Below are positions 9,096-19,370 of a stretch of 64,000 nt of DNA, one piece after another. The DNA is taken from assembly GCA_900074725.1 (NCBI GenBank), contig LT598459.1:1064467-1128466 (forward strand). Direction: 5' to 3'. Every line of letters starts with the position of its first letter. The stretch's first letter is position 1. Origin of the DNA: Lachancea dasiensis (taxonomy: Eukaryota > Ascomycota > Saccharomycetes > Saccharomycetales > Saccharomycetaceae). Under the pieces are notes generated by a model. The model was given only the letters and a program-made list of their open reading frames with translations. It had not been told where the DNA came from and did no database searches. The position numbers and the translations under genes were made by a program.

Positions 9096-11762
9096 ATGTC
9101 GACCTCGGATTTCGAAAACTGGGATCCAGTTGATGATGACAATGATGAAGCCCCGGTAATTGAAAAACGCACAGAAAGTTCATCTGAACTGCCCCTGCCT
9201 ATCGAGTGCTCAGGCCAGAAGAAGATTTCTGAATCGCCGATTCGTTCGCTTCAAAACTCAAGCCGCAATTCGATTCCATCTGTTGACAATACTGCCCTGA
9301 AGTCATCACCTGCTGACCCTCAATTGACGGCTTTGGATCCAATAACTGGTGTTAATAGTCCGCCAACTAAAAATGGCACAGCCCTGAATTCTGTCAACCA
9401 GATTATCGATTCGACGAAAGATTCCAAGCTCAACGATCTTAAGGAAATAGCAGAGACAACTCTTGGTGAGGACGAATCAGACGCTTCTAATACTTCCTTT
9501 CTGAACAACATGCTGACAAGTTTCAATTTGAAAAATTCCGTTCCCCCCTCTGCTAATGCCTCATCTCATTCCAGAGCGCTGTCGGAGTCAGGAGTTCAAT
9601 CTAAGCCAGGAATTATAACATATCGTAAAGCAACTCCAACCAAACGTTCTAAGCGTTCCGTGAGTACCGACAGCACTCACTCGCCTACCTCGCCCTTGCA
9701 ACAAATGCAAAAACCCAATGCAGTGGCCCCGGAGTTCAACAAAAAACTCTACGTGGAAGAACGCTTCGCTGGTACTGACTATCATTATGCCCTCGATGAA
9801 CGAAATGCAGAACTTCATCGCATTTTCAAATCTATTCCAGAGGACGATCGTCTTCTCGATGACTTTAGCTGTGCATTGAGTCGAGAATTTTTATTCCAAG
9901 GAAGACTTTATGTTACAGAAACTAACCTATGTTTCAACTCAAACCTACTCGGTTGGGTTACGCATGTTGTCATTGCAATGAAAGACATCACTATTATTGA
10001 AAAAACTTCAACCGCTGGTCTGTTTCCTAATGGAATTGCCATCGAAACTCGACTAGGAAGACACCAATTTGTGAGCTTTATTTCAAGAGACCCTACTTTT
10101 GAGTTTATCAAGACGGTATGGGGTAAGTGCAGGGCTTCTCCAGTCAGCGAGGCTGTTGATCTGAACAGTGAAGCAGCCCGTGTATCCAGCCTTCGAGAGA
10201 ATCTTCAACGATCACAGAGTGACTTAGTAGCAACCACGCTATCTACAGAAACCCCTTTCGATATTCCTCCTAGTCGCGCCTCGATGGTCAGTGACAATGA
10301 TGCTGAAATTGAAGAGGCCATTCTCTCAGTAGATGACTTCACCCCAACTATCGTAATGGGAAAGCAAAGGTCGAGAAAAAGCGGCAATGATGATGACGAC
10401 GAAAGTGAAAGTGAAAGTGAAGATGAGGGGGCGATAGAGGATGGAAGTGATTCTGAGGAATCGTCCCAAGCTCGCACCTCATCCCAGAAGGTATATGGGC
10501 TCAAATCTGAGACTGGGTTTGAATATGATGGGCCCACTTTTTTCCAAGAGACGCCATTTTTGTATGATCCAGAAGCCAACAACGAAACTGTGCTAGCAGA
10601 AGTGGAATTCGATGCTCCTCCTGGCGTCATCTATCAATTAATCTTTAGTAGCGATAAAACTGACTTTCTCCAGATGTTTCTGAAGGGTCAAAACTCGTCT
10701 AACTTATCGACAATTCCTGCATTTGACCAAGTCAACAAGGATGGGCAGCAATATCGTGAATATACTTACACGAAGGCTTTAAACTATGCAGTGGGTCCAA
10801 AGTCTACCAAATGCCATGCTTTAGAAACTGTTTTGACGTTAGATTACGAAAACTGTATTAATGTCGTTAACACAACCAAAACTCCAGATGTGCCCAGTGG
10901 AAATAGCTTTTCCGTGAAAACGAGGTACATGATGCGCTGGGCCTCGGCAACTACCAGTATCCTTAGGGTGTCATTTTGGGTTGACTGGACCGGGGGTAGC
11001 TGGATCAAAGCAATGATTGACAAAAGTTGTAAGGCTGGCCAAGTTGAGGCTACTGAACAGTTTATTGAGCTTTTGAAGACATTTGTCAATGACTTTACGG
11101 TAGAGTCAAGCACAGAAGTGAAGCAAACGCCCCGGAAGAAGCAGCCTCAAAGTAGGCGTGTAAGTCGCATTTCGAACAAAACGCCCCAACTTCAGTCGAC
11201 TGCAGCAGTCGTTGAAGAAAAGTCACAGAATAACGATATAACAGTTCAAAAACCTGGGTTTTTCAGTGGAATCACTGTGACCAATATCTTACTCATGCTG
11301 AATCTTTTTTTCCTACTTATTGTGCTTGCCAGGGAACACCGAATTTTGCGCCTGATTGAAGCATCCAATAGTAGCTTCTCTTCAGGCGCGAATGATGCGT
11401 CTATAAATCAAATGCTATCCCATTTCAAAACGATGTTTGAAACCGAATTTGATGGTGCGCTTCCCTTAAAAAATGCTGCCAAAGGCGAAACAAGACGTTT
11501 GACGGTTCGTGAATGGCTAAACAGACATGCGAGCTCGGACGAAACCTTTGACCTTGACGCTCGCAAGAAAAAACAGCATCAACGTTATATGCGGTACCTG
11601 ATGGACCAACTGATCGATGGCGAAGTTTCACTGGCTGAGACCGAAGAATTTTTGCATAAACTTGACCAGCTGGTAGGTGTGGTGAACGACACTACGCGAA
11701 AAACCGGGTCAGCAAACGCTGCGGAATTGAAGGATGTTGTGAAATACTTAATTAATACGTGA
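9096..11762 (+). CDS. LAM6: LAM/Ltc sterol-transfer protein of membrane contact sites
   Basis: An 888-residue homologue of Lam6/Ltc1 and its WGD sister Lam5, which are ER-anchored proteins that carry sterols at ER contacts with mitochondria and vacuole. The order is a disordered Ser-rich N-terminus (about 1-220), a GRAM domain (about 221-342), an acidic Asp/Glu/Ser tract (about 430-458), a StART-like VASt domain (about 485-667, with GGSWIKAMIDKSC near its end) and one transmembrane helix (about 725-747, ITVTNILLMLNLFFLLIVLA). A C-terminal tail follows. It is longer than the S. cerevisiae sisters (about 675-695 residues), mainly in the disordered parts. The position between RGR1 and RFU1 equals YLR072W, and near FET5 equals YFL042C. 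Start: ATG at 9096. Confidence 0.9.
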   Translation: MSTSDFENWDPVDDDNDEAPVIEKRTESSSELPLPIECSGQKKISESPIRSLQNSSRNSIPSVDNTALKSSPADPQLTALDPITGVNSPPTKNGTALNSVNQIIDSTKDSKLNDLKEIAETTLGEDESDASNTSFLNNMLTSFNLKNSVPPSANASSHSRALSESGVQSKPGIITYRKATPTKRSKRSVSTDSTHSPTSPLQQMQKPNAVAPEFNKKLYVEERFAGTDYHYALDERNAELHRIFKSIPEDDRLLDDFSCALSREFLFQGRLYVTETNLCFNSNLLGWVTHVVIAMKDITIIEKTSTAGLFPNGIAIETRLGRHQFVSFISRDPTFEFIKTVWGKCRASPVSEAVDLNSEAARVSSLRENLQRSQSDLVATTLSTETPFDIPPSRASMVSDNDAEIEEAILSVDDFTPTIVMGKQRSRKSGNDDDDESESESEDEGAIEDGSDSEESSQARTSSQKVYGLKSETGFEYDGPTFFQETPFLYDPEANNETVLAEVEFDAPPGVIYQLIFSSDKTDFLQMFLKGQNSSNLSTIPAFDQVNKDGQQYREYTYTKALNYAVGPKSTKCHALETVLTLDYENCINVVNTTKTPDVPSGNSFSVKTRYMMRWASATTSILRVSFWVDWTGGSWIKAMIDKSCKAGQVEATEQFIELLKTFVNDFTVESSTEVKQTPRKKQPQSRRVSRISNKTPQLQSTAAVVEEKSQNNDITVQKPGFFSGITVTNILLMLNLFFLLIVLAREHRILRLIEASNSSFSSGANDASINQMLSHFKTMFETEFDGALPLKNAAKGETRRLTVREWLNRHASSDETFDLDARKKKQHQRYMRYLMDQLIDGEVSLAETEEFLHKLDQLVGVVNDTTRKTGSANAAELKDVVKYLINT

Positions 11763-11819
11763 TTTGGAGAATGGTAAAGTGAACTGAAGACGATCATAAC
11801 GACCGGTGAAAAACGATGA

Positions 11820-12392
11820 TCAGTAGGATGCATAAAACGGCTGACTTAATTGTGGTAATTCTGGGTAAACCAATTGTGACTCTCTTTGTCTCAACGGAAC
11901 AGTGGAACCCGCGTTTTCCGTATGTCTTTGGAAAGTAGATATGGACTGTCTGAAGCGCGCCTCGTCGAAGCTGGACGGCAGTTCTACTTTGTCCACAGTC
12001 TCTTTTTGCAACAAACGTGATTTGGGAACGTTGGCGGCCAGCGTCGTTGCCTGCTGAGCAAATGTTTTATCCAGTTGCAATCGCAGATCTTCTGAGATTT
12101 TGAGTATGGCGGGGACCTCCAACTTTAACAGTTGCAAGTACTCTTTCCTGGCCAAATCGTCCTCTGTGTGAGAACGCATTCCGGCCAGCTGTGGATGCGA
12201 AGGCAGCTTCTTCATACACAGATCCAGGTATCGAACGTACATTATGTACGACCGCTCCACGTTACCCACTTGGAACGCCCCCTGTGCTTCTTCCAGTAGA
12301 CCGACGCATGTCGTCAAGTACAGTTTTAGAGGTACACGTGGGCTGAAACTATAGTCCGTGGCCGCTTGGTTTAGTTGTGAAGTTGATTTCAT
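11820..12392 (-). CDS. RFU1: Rfu1, inhibitor of the deubiquitinase Doa4
   Basis: A 190-residue homologue of Rfu1 (YLR073C, about 200 residues), an endosomal protein that inhibits Doa4 and helps control free ubiquitin and multivesicular-body sorting. The N-terminal half is a helical MIT/USP8-dimerisation-like domain (residues about 20-115, with RSYIMYVRYLDLCMKKLPSH). The C-terminal tail holds QLVYPELPQLSQPFYASY, resembling the YPxL-type peptides that bind the Bro1 V domain. It is convergent with LAM6, and the stops are about 57 bp apart. Identification rests on sequence character plus synteny. Confidence 0.85.
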   Translation of the reverse strand: MKSTSQLNQAATDYSFSPRVPLKLYLTTCVGLLEEAQGAFQVGNVERSYIMYVRYLDLCMKKLPSHPQLAGMRSHTEDDLARKEYLQLLKLEVPAILKISEDLRLQLDKTFAQQATTLAANVPKSRLLQKETVDKVELPSSFDEARFRQSISTFQRHTENAGSTVPLRQRESQLVYPELPQLSQPFYASY

Positions 12393-13100
12393 GGTATGTG
12401 AATCCTATGCTCAACTTGGTGGCATGCGAGTGTGGTAGAAGCACGGTAAAGCTGCTTGCTTCCAGTGAATTTTCTAACGCCAACTGAGCTCAATTCAACT
12501 TCTCGACAAAAATCACCAATTTTCTCGCCAGCTGGCCTGGTCCGTACTAACCGTTTCCTCATCTCATCGCCATTCTTTCAAAGAAAAATTTGACGCTCTC
12601 ATCTATTATGGCATCGATGAGCTTGCTTAGGCGCGGGTCCGCTGACGCCAAAGATTGAGAAAAAATTAAACCGAGAAAATAGCTTCTGAGGGACATGAAA
12701 AAGATCTGCCATTCTGCACTTTAAAGAACATTGTCGGTTAGGTGTCTGGGGAAGTTATGGTATCCTGAAAGGGTTTTTGGTTCTTAGTTGTCCCGTTTCA
12801 GTGTTGCTGCGACGCAGGATACGGCCGAAACTAACATCCAGGGAGACTTCAACTCTATGACTTTGCGCCACTAGTGATATGAAAGGATCCGATTGAATTG
12901 AGACAACAATCAATAAAATGCATAAGGTTCTGGTAATGTCGAGGTATTTCCAAGAATGCGAGTGCCTGAAGTCATGATAAGGCCGAGCTGACGTTTGCAG
13001 TGATATTAAAGCATGCATGTGAGGGAGAAGTCACCTAAATAATTAGGACTGGTTAGCGATGGCAACAAGCTATGCCAAGGTAGTAGCACACGCCGTCAAC
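12393..13100. other. divergent promoter of RFU1 and OTU1
   Basis: About 700 bp between two divergent genes. A leftward open frame (12755-13018) codes for no recognisable protein. No tRNA or clear snoRNA boxes were found. Confidence 0.4.
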
Positions 13101-14039
13101 ATGAGAATCAAAGTCAGCTGCCCGGAATTTGGTACCAGAGTTGTCACTGTAAGCAATGATTGTGTGGTCTCTGAGCTATTGAAAACGGTTTCGGAAGAAT
13201 TGGAATTGGGGAAGCCCTTCGCGTCGTGTAGGTTTGGGTACCCTCCCCAGGTGGTGGATTTGACGCAAGAAACTAATTTAGGTAAAAAGCTGGAAGATTT
13301 GGGGATAGCTTCAGGCGAGAAGGTCAATTTTACCTTGGAGTCGACCTCCGCACACAGCTTAGAATCACCGTCACATGAAGTGCCTCGAAAGCTAAAAGAA
13401 AACCAGATATCGCTGCAGGGGATTTGGTCAGATCGAATTTTGCAGATACACGCTGTTCCTGACGATAATTCGTGCATGTTCCATGCCATTTCGTACTGCA
13501 TCCACGGCGACCTGTCGCATTCGCAAGTTTACAGGGAGATTGTGGCGTCTGAAGTGGCGGCGGACCCGATGGAGTATTCAGATGCCATACTTGGTAGACC
13601 GAATCGGGAGTATTCACAATGGATATTGAAAAAAAGCTCATGGGGAGGAGGCATTGAATTGGCGGTGCTGTCTAAAGTGTTGCAACTGTCCGTGTATGTG
13701 CTAGATGTGGATGCAGCTAAGTTCGAAAAGTTCAATGAACAGCGATTCTCCGACTTTATTATGGTAGCATTTAACGGGGTACACTACGATGCAATGGAGG
13801 TTTTAAAGGTAGCAAGTGGTGAAAAGCTGCGCGTCTTGAATCAAGGGTCCGACAGGCTGGGTCAGGTACTGGAAAGAGCTCAGGATGTGGCCCTGGACAT
13901 GAAGAAGAGAGGTTACTCATTCAACACTGCAAGAGACCGTATCAAATGTAACGTATGCTCCGAGATCATTATCGGAGAGCGGGAAGCGGCTCGGCATGCG
14001 GAAAAGACGGGGCATGTGGATTTTGGACAGAGCAGTTGA
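13101..14039 (+). CDS. OTU1: Otu1 deubiquitinase, Cdc48 cofactor
   Basis: A 312-residue homologue of Otu1 (YFL044C, 301 residues), an OTU-family cysteine protease that trims ubiquitin chains while bound to Cdc48/p97. The N-terminal ubiquitin-like UBX-L domain spans about 1-85. The OTU domain has the catalytic Asp-Cys block PDDNSCMFHAI and the His block FNGVHYDAM. A C-terminal C2H2 zinc finger reads CNVCSEIIIGEREAARHAEK followed by TGH. The frame opens with an ATG at 13059, but the ATG at 13101 gives MRIKVSCPEFGTRVV, which aligns with the S. cerevisiae start MKLKV. I chose 13101; a 14-residue extension is possible. Confidence 0.92.
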   Translation: MRIKVSCPEFGTRVVTVSNDCVVSELLKTVSEELELGKPFASCRFGYPPQVVDLTQETNLGKKLEDLGIASGEKVNFTLESTSAHSLESPSHEVPRKLKENQISLQGIWSDRILQIHAVPDDNSCMFHAISYCIHGDLSHSQVYREIVASEVAADPMEYSDAILGRPNREYSQWILKKSSWGGGIELAVLSKVLQLSVYVLDVDAAKFEKFNEQRFSDFIMVAFNGVHYDAMEVLKVASGEKLRVLNQGSDRLGQVLERAQDVALDMKKRGYSFNTARDRIKCNVCSEIIIGEREAARHAEKTGHVDFGQSS

Positions 14040-14264
14040 GGATCCACAAACGCAGAGGTCAGAGAATACGTATTTCTGACTCCCAGACAGGCTATACAGT
14101 GTGTGTGTAATTGTAGTCACGGCGTTCCAAAGAAAATTAAAGAAAAATGTATCAAAGTGTCTTCCGCTACGTCTAATGTACATAACCCAATGCGTCCCGC
14201 TCACGGAAAAGAGGTTCGATCCTTATGTGACCAACTGCTCTGCAATCAAGCCGCCCGCAAAACC

Positions 14265-14765
14265 TCATTGCATCGTGATGTCGTTCTGTGTGCCTTCGGA
14301 AGGTTGGTTCGCAGCCAACGGTTGTTCCTCCGCCAAATGAGGCAGCGTGGGCTCTGTGGTGGCGACGTTCGCCAGGTTGGCGTCCAGGTGCTCTTTTAGT
14401 TGGACCTCGTTGGCCTCCTTTTGAGGCCCTTTTTGCTCACCGATCTGCTGGACTCTATCTAGAAACTTCTGTAAATTTAGCCCCGACGCCGCGTCAGACA
14501 CTTCCTGTGTGTAAGGCACGCCCTTGAGCGCCTTTACTCTGCGGCGATGTACCTTACCTTTTAAATGTGTTTTGAGGGCGAAGGCCGTTTCAAAATAAAT
14601 GTCGCAATGGATGCAGTAGTGCTGTCCCAAACCTGGTTTAGTTTCGTCCAAAGGTTGATTCAGCAGTTGGTGGATTCTTTCTGGTGACGTTAGATCGTTA
14701 AATATAAGGTCCAAATCCTTGGTTCTTCTCTTGGTCTTGTATCGTTTGACTGAGTATCTTCCCAT
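14265..14765 (-). CDS. BUD20: Bud20, pre-60S export factor with a C2H2 zinc finger
   Basis: A 166-residue homologue of Bud20 (YLR074C), a shuttling protein that joins nuclear pre-60S particles and promotes their export. The N-terminus MGRYSVKRYKTKRRTKDLDL is nearly invariant in the family. The single long-linker C2H2 finger is YCIHCDIYFETAFALKTHLK, followed by GKVHRRRVK. The C-terminal region is low-complexity and acidic. It is convergent with OTU1, with a 225-bp gap. The position next to RPL10 matches S. cerevisiae. Confidence 0.93.
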   Translation of the reverse strand: MGRYSVKRYKTKRRTKDLDLIFNDLTSPERIHQLLNQPLDETKPGLGQHYCIHCDIYFETAFALKTHLKGKVHRRRVKALKGVPYTQEVSDAASGLNLQKFLDRVQQIGEQKGPQKEANEVQLKEHLDANLANVATTEPTLPHLAEEQPLAANQPSEGTQNDITMQ

Positions 14766-15023
14766 CTTTGCAAGTCTGGAGTTGGGTAAGGTAAAGGAGC
14801 TCTCTTACGCCTTGAGTTCTGACTGCTCTCTAGATAATAAAGTATATGTTCTCGATGCGATGAGCTAGTTAGATGGGCATCATAGAAAATTTTCCATATC
14901 AAAACAAACGAAGCCTGAAATAACAATAACGAACTAGCCGCTCTACAAACGAAAGAGTAGGCTTCAGCAAGGTGTTAGCTGGGTCGGCCTTCGAATAGCT
15001 GGTTGCGCTGTCTGCAAGATGGA

Positions 15024-15081
15024 AAGGTGTGTCGCTGGAAAGTGCGCCTGAAGGTGTGTCGCTGGAAAGTGCGCCTGAAGG
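15024..15081. repeat. 27-bp tandem repeat, about 2.1 copies
   Basis: Two identical 27-base units (15024-15050 and 15051-15077) are followed by the first four bases of a third. The core is GTGTCGCTGGAAAGTGCGCC. It lies in non-coding DNA upstream of BUD20. Confidence 0.9.
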
Positions 15082-16034
15082 CCCGTGCTGAAACTTCGCA
15101 TGTCAGATATAGAGTCTTGCACTAGCGGCTACGAGACCAGGCGTTGATGATATCATGCTAATTGGATGCAATGGCATATAACTGGCGCATTGCAGGTAGC
15201 TCAAAGTTTGAGCGTTTTTAGGTTCTATTCCAAAGTAATCAACGGCTGGGGATCACAAGAACGCAGGGAGCCGGGTCCCCTGTGAAAAACACACCTTATT
15301 GAGGGTGGAAAAGATGTTGTCTTTGGGAAAAAGTGCAGCTGGGCACTCCAACGGAGAGACACTGCGGCTATCCACAAGCGTCGACCGTTAACCAGCAGTA
15401 GCATGATAAACTGAAGGAAGGAGACGCGCGAATGAGCGGCTCGTTCCGGCGAAGTAGACCACCCGATCGTGGCACGAGATCTGTCGGCGTTCGATGCCCA
15501 TCGTTCCCCTTTGTTAGTCTCGCGAATGTATTACGGGGCTCCGGAGTCTTTGCTAATCTGCATGGGCAAGCGCTTTTGTTGCGCGCTCTGTGCCACGCGT
15601 TCTGGAAATTGCTGCAAAATGTGCATCAACAGGCCCTGTCAACCGTTCACACTTGCCAAAAATGTTTTAGTCTTGGTCTCCAGTGCGCGTTCAAACGCCT
15701 ACCCGCTGCTCTCTGAAAATATTGCCATGTTATGTGCTCGCACGAGACCGCAAGCACCCTGGCGTAAGAGCTTGAACACAGGCCCTACGCCCGAAACCTG
15801 GGAGCCCTCTCGCTCAAAGTGTATGTAGCTGATATGGACCTGGAGTGCTGCGAAATTTTCCCATCAACGCTTAGGTAATTTACAGCTGATCTAGCGCTCC
15901 CAGTGGCGAACTGTCAGCACGTCCGCCTATCCCAAAGCCGCCGCCAGTGTGGTCTGTCCCGGCGCGTTGAGTGTCAGCCATATATATCACTAGTCTCAAA
16001 ACTGACGCCGCCAGCCATGTGACACGAATTTGGT

Positions 16035-16063
16035 TGTGACTGCTTTTTGGTAACCCATACATC
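16035..16063 (+). promoter_or_regulatory. Homol-D box next to a Rap1 site, RPL10 promoter
   Basis: TGTGACTG (Homol-D, 16035-16042) is followed after nine bases by AACCCATACATC (16052-16063), a good Rap1-type site. It lies about 320 bp before the RPL10 ATG. The RPS19 promoter has the same pairing. Confidence 0.8.
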
Positions 16064-16380
16064 TTCTGCAAGCACCGCCACCTGTTGAAAAATCACATGC
16101 TTCTTTGAAAATATTTAAGAAAATTCACCAAAAGGGGAAAAAAGCAGATACTGTGGCTTCTGGCCCCGAGTTTCTATATCACGTGGTGTGTCTGAAATTC
16201 GGGTCGCTATTAACGGGACGGTATGTAACTTTATACGCACAACGCAAATTTGTCATCCGCCATCAGGTTCTCACCAATACTGACAAAAAAAGTTCCCATC
16301 AGTTAAGTCATTCCCATTTCACTACCACTCTTTCCTCCCATTCTTCTCAGATCCTCAGTACCTCAGCACTCTATTTCAAG

Positions 16381-17043
16381 ATGGCCAGAAGACCAGCTAG
16401 ATGTTACAGATACCAAAAGAACAAGCCTTACCCAAAGTCTAGATACAACAGAGCCGTCCCAGACTCTAAGATCAGAATCTACGACTTGGGTAAGAAGAAG
16501 GCGACTGTCGATGAGTTCCCTCTATGTGTCCACTTGGTCTCCAACGAATTGGAACAATTGTCGTCCGAAGCCTTGGAAGCCGCTCGTATCTGTGCCAACA
16601 AGTACATGACCAAGATGTCCGGTAGAGACGCTTTCCACTTGAGAGTCAGAGTCCACCCATTCCACGTTTTGAGAATCAACAAGATGTTGTCGTGTGCCGG
16701 TGCCGATAGATTGCAACAAGGTATGAGAGGTGCCTGGGGTAAGCCTCACGGTCTAGCTGCCCGTGTTGCCATTGGCCAAATTATCTTCTCCGTCAGAACC
16801 AGAGACAGCAACAAGGACGTTGTTGTTGAAGGTTTGAGAAGAGCCCGTTACAAGTTCCCAGGTCAACAAAAGATCATCATGTCCAAGAAGTGGGGTTTCA
16901 CCAACTTGAACAGAGCCGAGTACGTCAGAAGAAGAGATGCCGGTGAAGTCAAGGACGACGGTGCTTTCGTCAAGTTCTTGTCCAAGAAGGGTTCTTTGGA
17001 AGACAACGTCAGAGAGTTCCCAGACTACTTCGCCAAGGCCTAA
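16381..17043 (+). CDS. RPL10: 60S ribosomal protein L10 (uL16)
   Basis: A 220-residue ribosomal protein uL16, nearly identical to S. cerevisiae Rpl10 (YLR075W, 221 residues). It sits near the peptidyl-transferase centre and joins late 60S particles with the chaperone Sqt1. The open frame reaches upstream to 16105 only through a non-ATG codon; the ATG at 16381 gives the family N-terminus [20 protein letters not shown]. The conserved loop around [20 protein letters not shown] is present. Codon use is strongly biased (AAG, TTG, AGA), as for highly expressed yeast genes. No intron. Confidence 0.98.
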   Translation: MARRPARCYRYQKNKPYPKSRYNRAVPDSKIRIYDLGKKKATVDEFPLCVHLVSNELEQLSSEALEAARICANKYMTKMSGRDAFHLRVRVHPFHVLRINKMLSCAGADRLQQGMRGAWGKPHGLAARVAIGQIIFSVRTRDSNKDVVVEGLRRARYKFPGQQKIIMSKKWGFTNLNRAEYVRRRDAGEVKDDGAFVKFLSKKGSLEDNVREFPDYFAKA

Positions 17044-17675
17044 GCAACAGGTTTTGAGTGGATTTGTTTGAAACGCGGCTCTAGCCTTTTTTAAGTTTTT
17101 TTTGTATAGGATTTAAAATTGGAAACCTGTCTTTTTAACATGATTATGCGTCCCACGGTCGCAGGTAGTGTAGCAAGCATCGACCACTGGGTTCCTGGCG
17201 TGGATACCGCTTGCGTGGGTACGCCTTTGGTACAAACGCGGGAATCATGCCTGACTCGGCCAACCATGCATTTGATCATTTTTTCCCACCATGTCGCCTC
17301 ATTCACAGTGGCACCAAGCCAGCTGTGACACCTCAGACATACAGAAGCCTTGTACATATCACTTTTCGCTATCTCTCGCACCTTTTTGGTCTCGTGGCTC
17401 ACGTATCAACGCGTTTCACCTCTTCGCGTTTTTCACCTCGCACATCTCATTACCCTGCGACCATTCCTGACGCGAACACGTTGTTGTCAAAAATTTTCCA
17501 CTTCTTGGGAACCACCGGAGGTTTTGGCCACATCGCCGGTTCCCGACTGTCCATATTTATTATATAAACACCAACAACTGGTTTATTTACTCTTCAGGCT
17601 GAGGTTTGAGGATTATTTTCTTTCAATCCCTGAGCCTTTCTGCAGAAACTCACTTTACTCTCAGTTCAGACTATA
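17044..17675. promoter_or_regulatory. RPL10 3' region and SEC53 promoter
   Basis: About 630 bp. A short AT-rich terminator region follows RPL10. A pyrimidine-rich stretch near 17395-17440 and a TATATAAA box near 17563-17570 precede SEC53. No gene was recognised. Confidence 0.45.
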
Positions 17676-18440
17676 ATGACTGCCCCAGAATTCAGCTACA
17701 AAGTAAAGCCAGACACGCTCGTTCTTTTCGACGTCGATGGTACTCTAACCCCAGCTAGACTTACCGTCTCTGAAGAAGTGAGAGAGACTTTGAAGCAGCT
17801 CAGAAAGAAAGTGGTCATCGGTTTTGTCGGTGGTTCTGACTTGAGCAAGCAACTAGAACAGTTGGGCCCAAATGTGTTGAACGACTTTGACTACGCTTTC
17901 TCTGAAAACGGGTTGACTGCTTACAGAATGGGTGAGAAGTTGGCTTCTCAGTCTTTCATCAACTGGATTGGTGAAGAAGAGTACAACAAATTGGCCACCT
18001 TCATCCTCAAGTACCTTGCCAGCATTGAATTGCCAAAGAGAAGAGGAACCTTTTTGGAGTTCAGAAACGGTATGATCAACGTTTCGCCTATCGGTAGAAA
18101 CGCTTCCAACGCCGAACGTAACGAGTTTGAACAATACGACAAGCAACACCAAATCAGAGCTAAGTTTGTCGAGGCTTTGAAGAAGGAATTCGCCCACTTG
18201 AAGTTAACCTTTTCCATCGGTGGCCAAATTTCTTTCGATGTTTTCCCTACCGGCTGGGACAAAACTTACTGTCTACAACACGTTGAGTGCGACAACTTCA
18301 AGGAGATTCACTTTTTCGGTGACAAGACCATGCAAGGCGGTAACGACTACGAGATCTACACCGACTCCAGAACCGTCGGACACTCTGTGCAGACCCCAGA
18401 TGACACCGTCAAGATCTTGCGCGAATTGTTCCAATTGTAA
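17676..18440 (+). CDS. SEC53: phosphomannomutase Sec53
   Basis: A 254-residue eukaryotic phosphomannomutase that converts mannose-6-phosphate to mannose-1-phosphate in the cytosol, feeding GDP-mannose for glycosylation and GPI synthesis. It is a HAD-fold enzyme with the nucleophile motif [14 protein letters not shown] near residues 15-28. Further motifs are [24 protein letters not shown] and the metal-binding segment [15 protein letters not shown]. Length equals that of S. cerevisiae Sec53 (YFL045C). Codon bias suggests high expression. Confidence 0.98.
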   Translation: MTAPEFSYKVKPDTLVLFDVDGTLTPARLTVSEEVRETLKQLRKKVVIGFVGGSDLSKQLEQLGPNVLNDFDYAFSENGLTAYRMGEKLASQSFINWIGEEEYNKLATFILKYLASIELPKRRGTFLEFRNGMINVSPIGRNASNAERNEFEQYDKQHQIRAKFVEALKKEFAHLKLTFSIGGQISFDVFPTGWDKTYCLQHVECDNFKEIHFFGDKTMQGGNDYEIYTDSRTVGHSVQTPDDTVKILRELFQL

Positions 18441-18526
18441 AATAAATATGGTCCTTCTTCCCCTTAACATAACTTAGAACAAATATGCATGTTTTATACA
18501 TATATTTGAATATCCTTTTCGCCGTT

Positions 18527-19162
18527 TTACGACAGTAACCGCACATACGCAAGTACTAGTGCAAACGTACCTGTGCACACCCCGATTAGCCACTGCATAA
18601 CCTGGGTTTTCACAGAGTCAATTTGCATTTTCATATTGCTCACCTCCTGGTCAATCCGAGTATCAATTTCCTTAATCTGCATGTCATGGTGGCTTGACTC
18701 TTCCCTTATTCTCCCTTTTTCCAACGACAGATCCAATTTGAAACCCGCGTTAGCCTTGGTTATTTCCTCCCTGAGCTTAGTACGCATTTTCTCCAGGTCA
18801 TTGCGTATCCCTTCGTGCTCACTCTGAATCGAGTAGAACTCGCTGCGGTCGGCAGAAAGTAGCTGGTCTCTCAATTTCGCAAAATCCACTCGTTGCTGAT
18901 ATACCAGTTGTATTAGCCTTTGCCTCGAGGCTAAGTCTTGCGAAACATGCGTCACTCCGCCTTTCAATGCTTCTGACATTATATCCACTAGCGTATTTGC
19001 TTGCTGGGGAGCAAACTCACCCTTCTCTACAAGAAGCTGACGAAATCGATTGGTATTCTTGATGTGAACAGCGTCTAGATCGTCCCATAAAATCCTACTA
19101 GTGTGCAATGGTCGGCAAAAGTTCACAGAACCGGTTAATGGCTTGAAGCTGTTGGTAATCAT
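18527..19162 (-). CDS. FMP32: Fmp32, mitochondrial DUF1640/MCUR1-family protein
   Basis: A 211-residue homologue of Fmp32 (YFL046W, 207 residues), a mitochondrial membrane protein of the DUF1640/CCDC90 family implicated in cytochrome oxidase assembly. The longer open frame begins with a non-ATG codon; the ATG at 19162 gives a basic presequence-like N-terminus. It is followed by a long coiled coil (about residues 75-185) and a C-terminal membrane helix (QWLIGVCTGTFALVLAYVRL). It is convergent with SEC53, as neighbours YFL045C and YFL046W are related in S. cerevisiae. Confidence 0.88.
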   Translation of the reverse strand: MITNSFKPLTGSVNFCRPLHTSRILWDDLDAVHIKNTNRFRQLLVEKGEFAPQQANTLVDIMSEALKGGVTHVSQDLASRQRLIQLVYQQRVDFAKLRDQLLSADRSEFYSIQSEHEGIRNDLEKMRTKLREEITKANAGFKLDLSLEKGRIREESSHHDMQIKEIDTRIDQEVSNMKMQIDSVKTQVMQWLIGVCTGTFALVLAYVRLLS

Positions 19163-19370
19163 TATATTCGGATTCTCCCTAGTGATATTCGAGTGTGTTG
19201 GAACTGGTTGGGTGCCCAGTGTTGCTGATTTCACTCTTTCGGCTTGTTTAATAACTAAGTACCATATATAATTTAAACTTTAAATAGTTAACTTCCTGGA
19301 TGATGACCGACTGGATATCCAAAGCTGGGAACTAGCGAAAAAGTCCAGCGGTCTCCACTAAAAATCCGGA

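Larger units (their letters stand above)
14766..16380. other. large intergenic region between BUD20 and RPL10
   Basis: About 1.6 kb with the RPL10 promoter at its right end. It contains a 27-bp unit repeated in tandem slightly more than twice (15024-15081). A GC-richer part has overlapping open frames at 15432-15828 that do not resemble a known family. No tRNA was found. Confidence 0.45.

Noticed and set aside
9320-11631. Several antisense frames over LAM6, and similar ones over RGR1, DPB2 and HDA3
   Set aside because: They are shadows of the long coding frames on the other strand.
12755-13018. 87-codon leftward frame between RFU1 and OTU1
   Set aside because: No domain, motif or known neighbour supports it; read as intergenic.
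14208-14219. B-box-like GGTTCGATCC between OTU1 and BUD20
   Set aside because: No A box, anticodon arm or pairing stems around it.
15432-15716. 94-codon rightward frame upstream of RPL10
   Set aside because: Overlaps another frame of equal quality in GC-rich DNA and resembles no protein.
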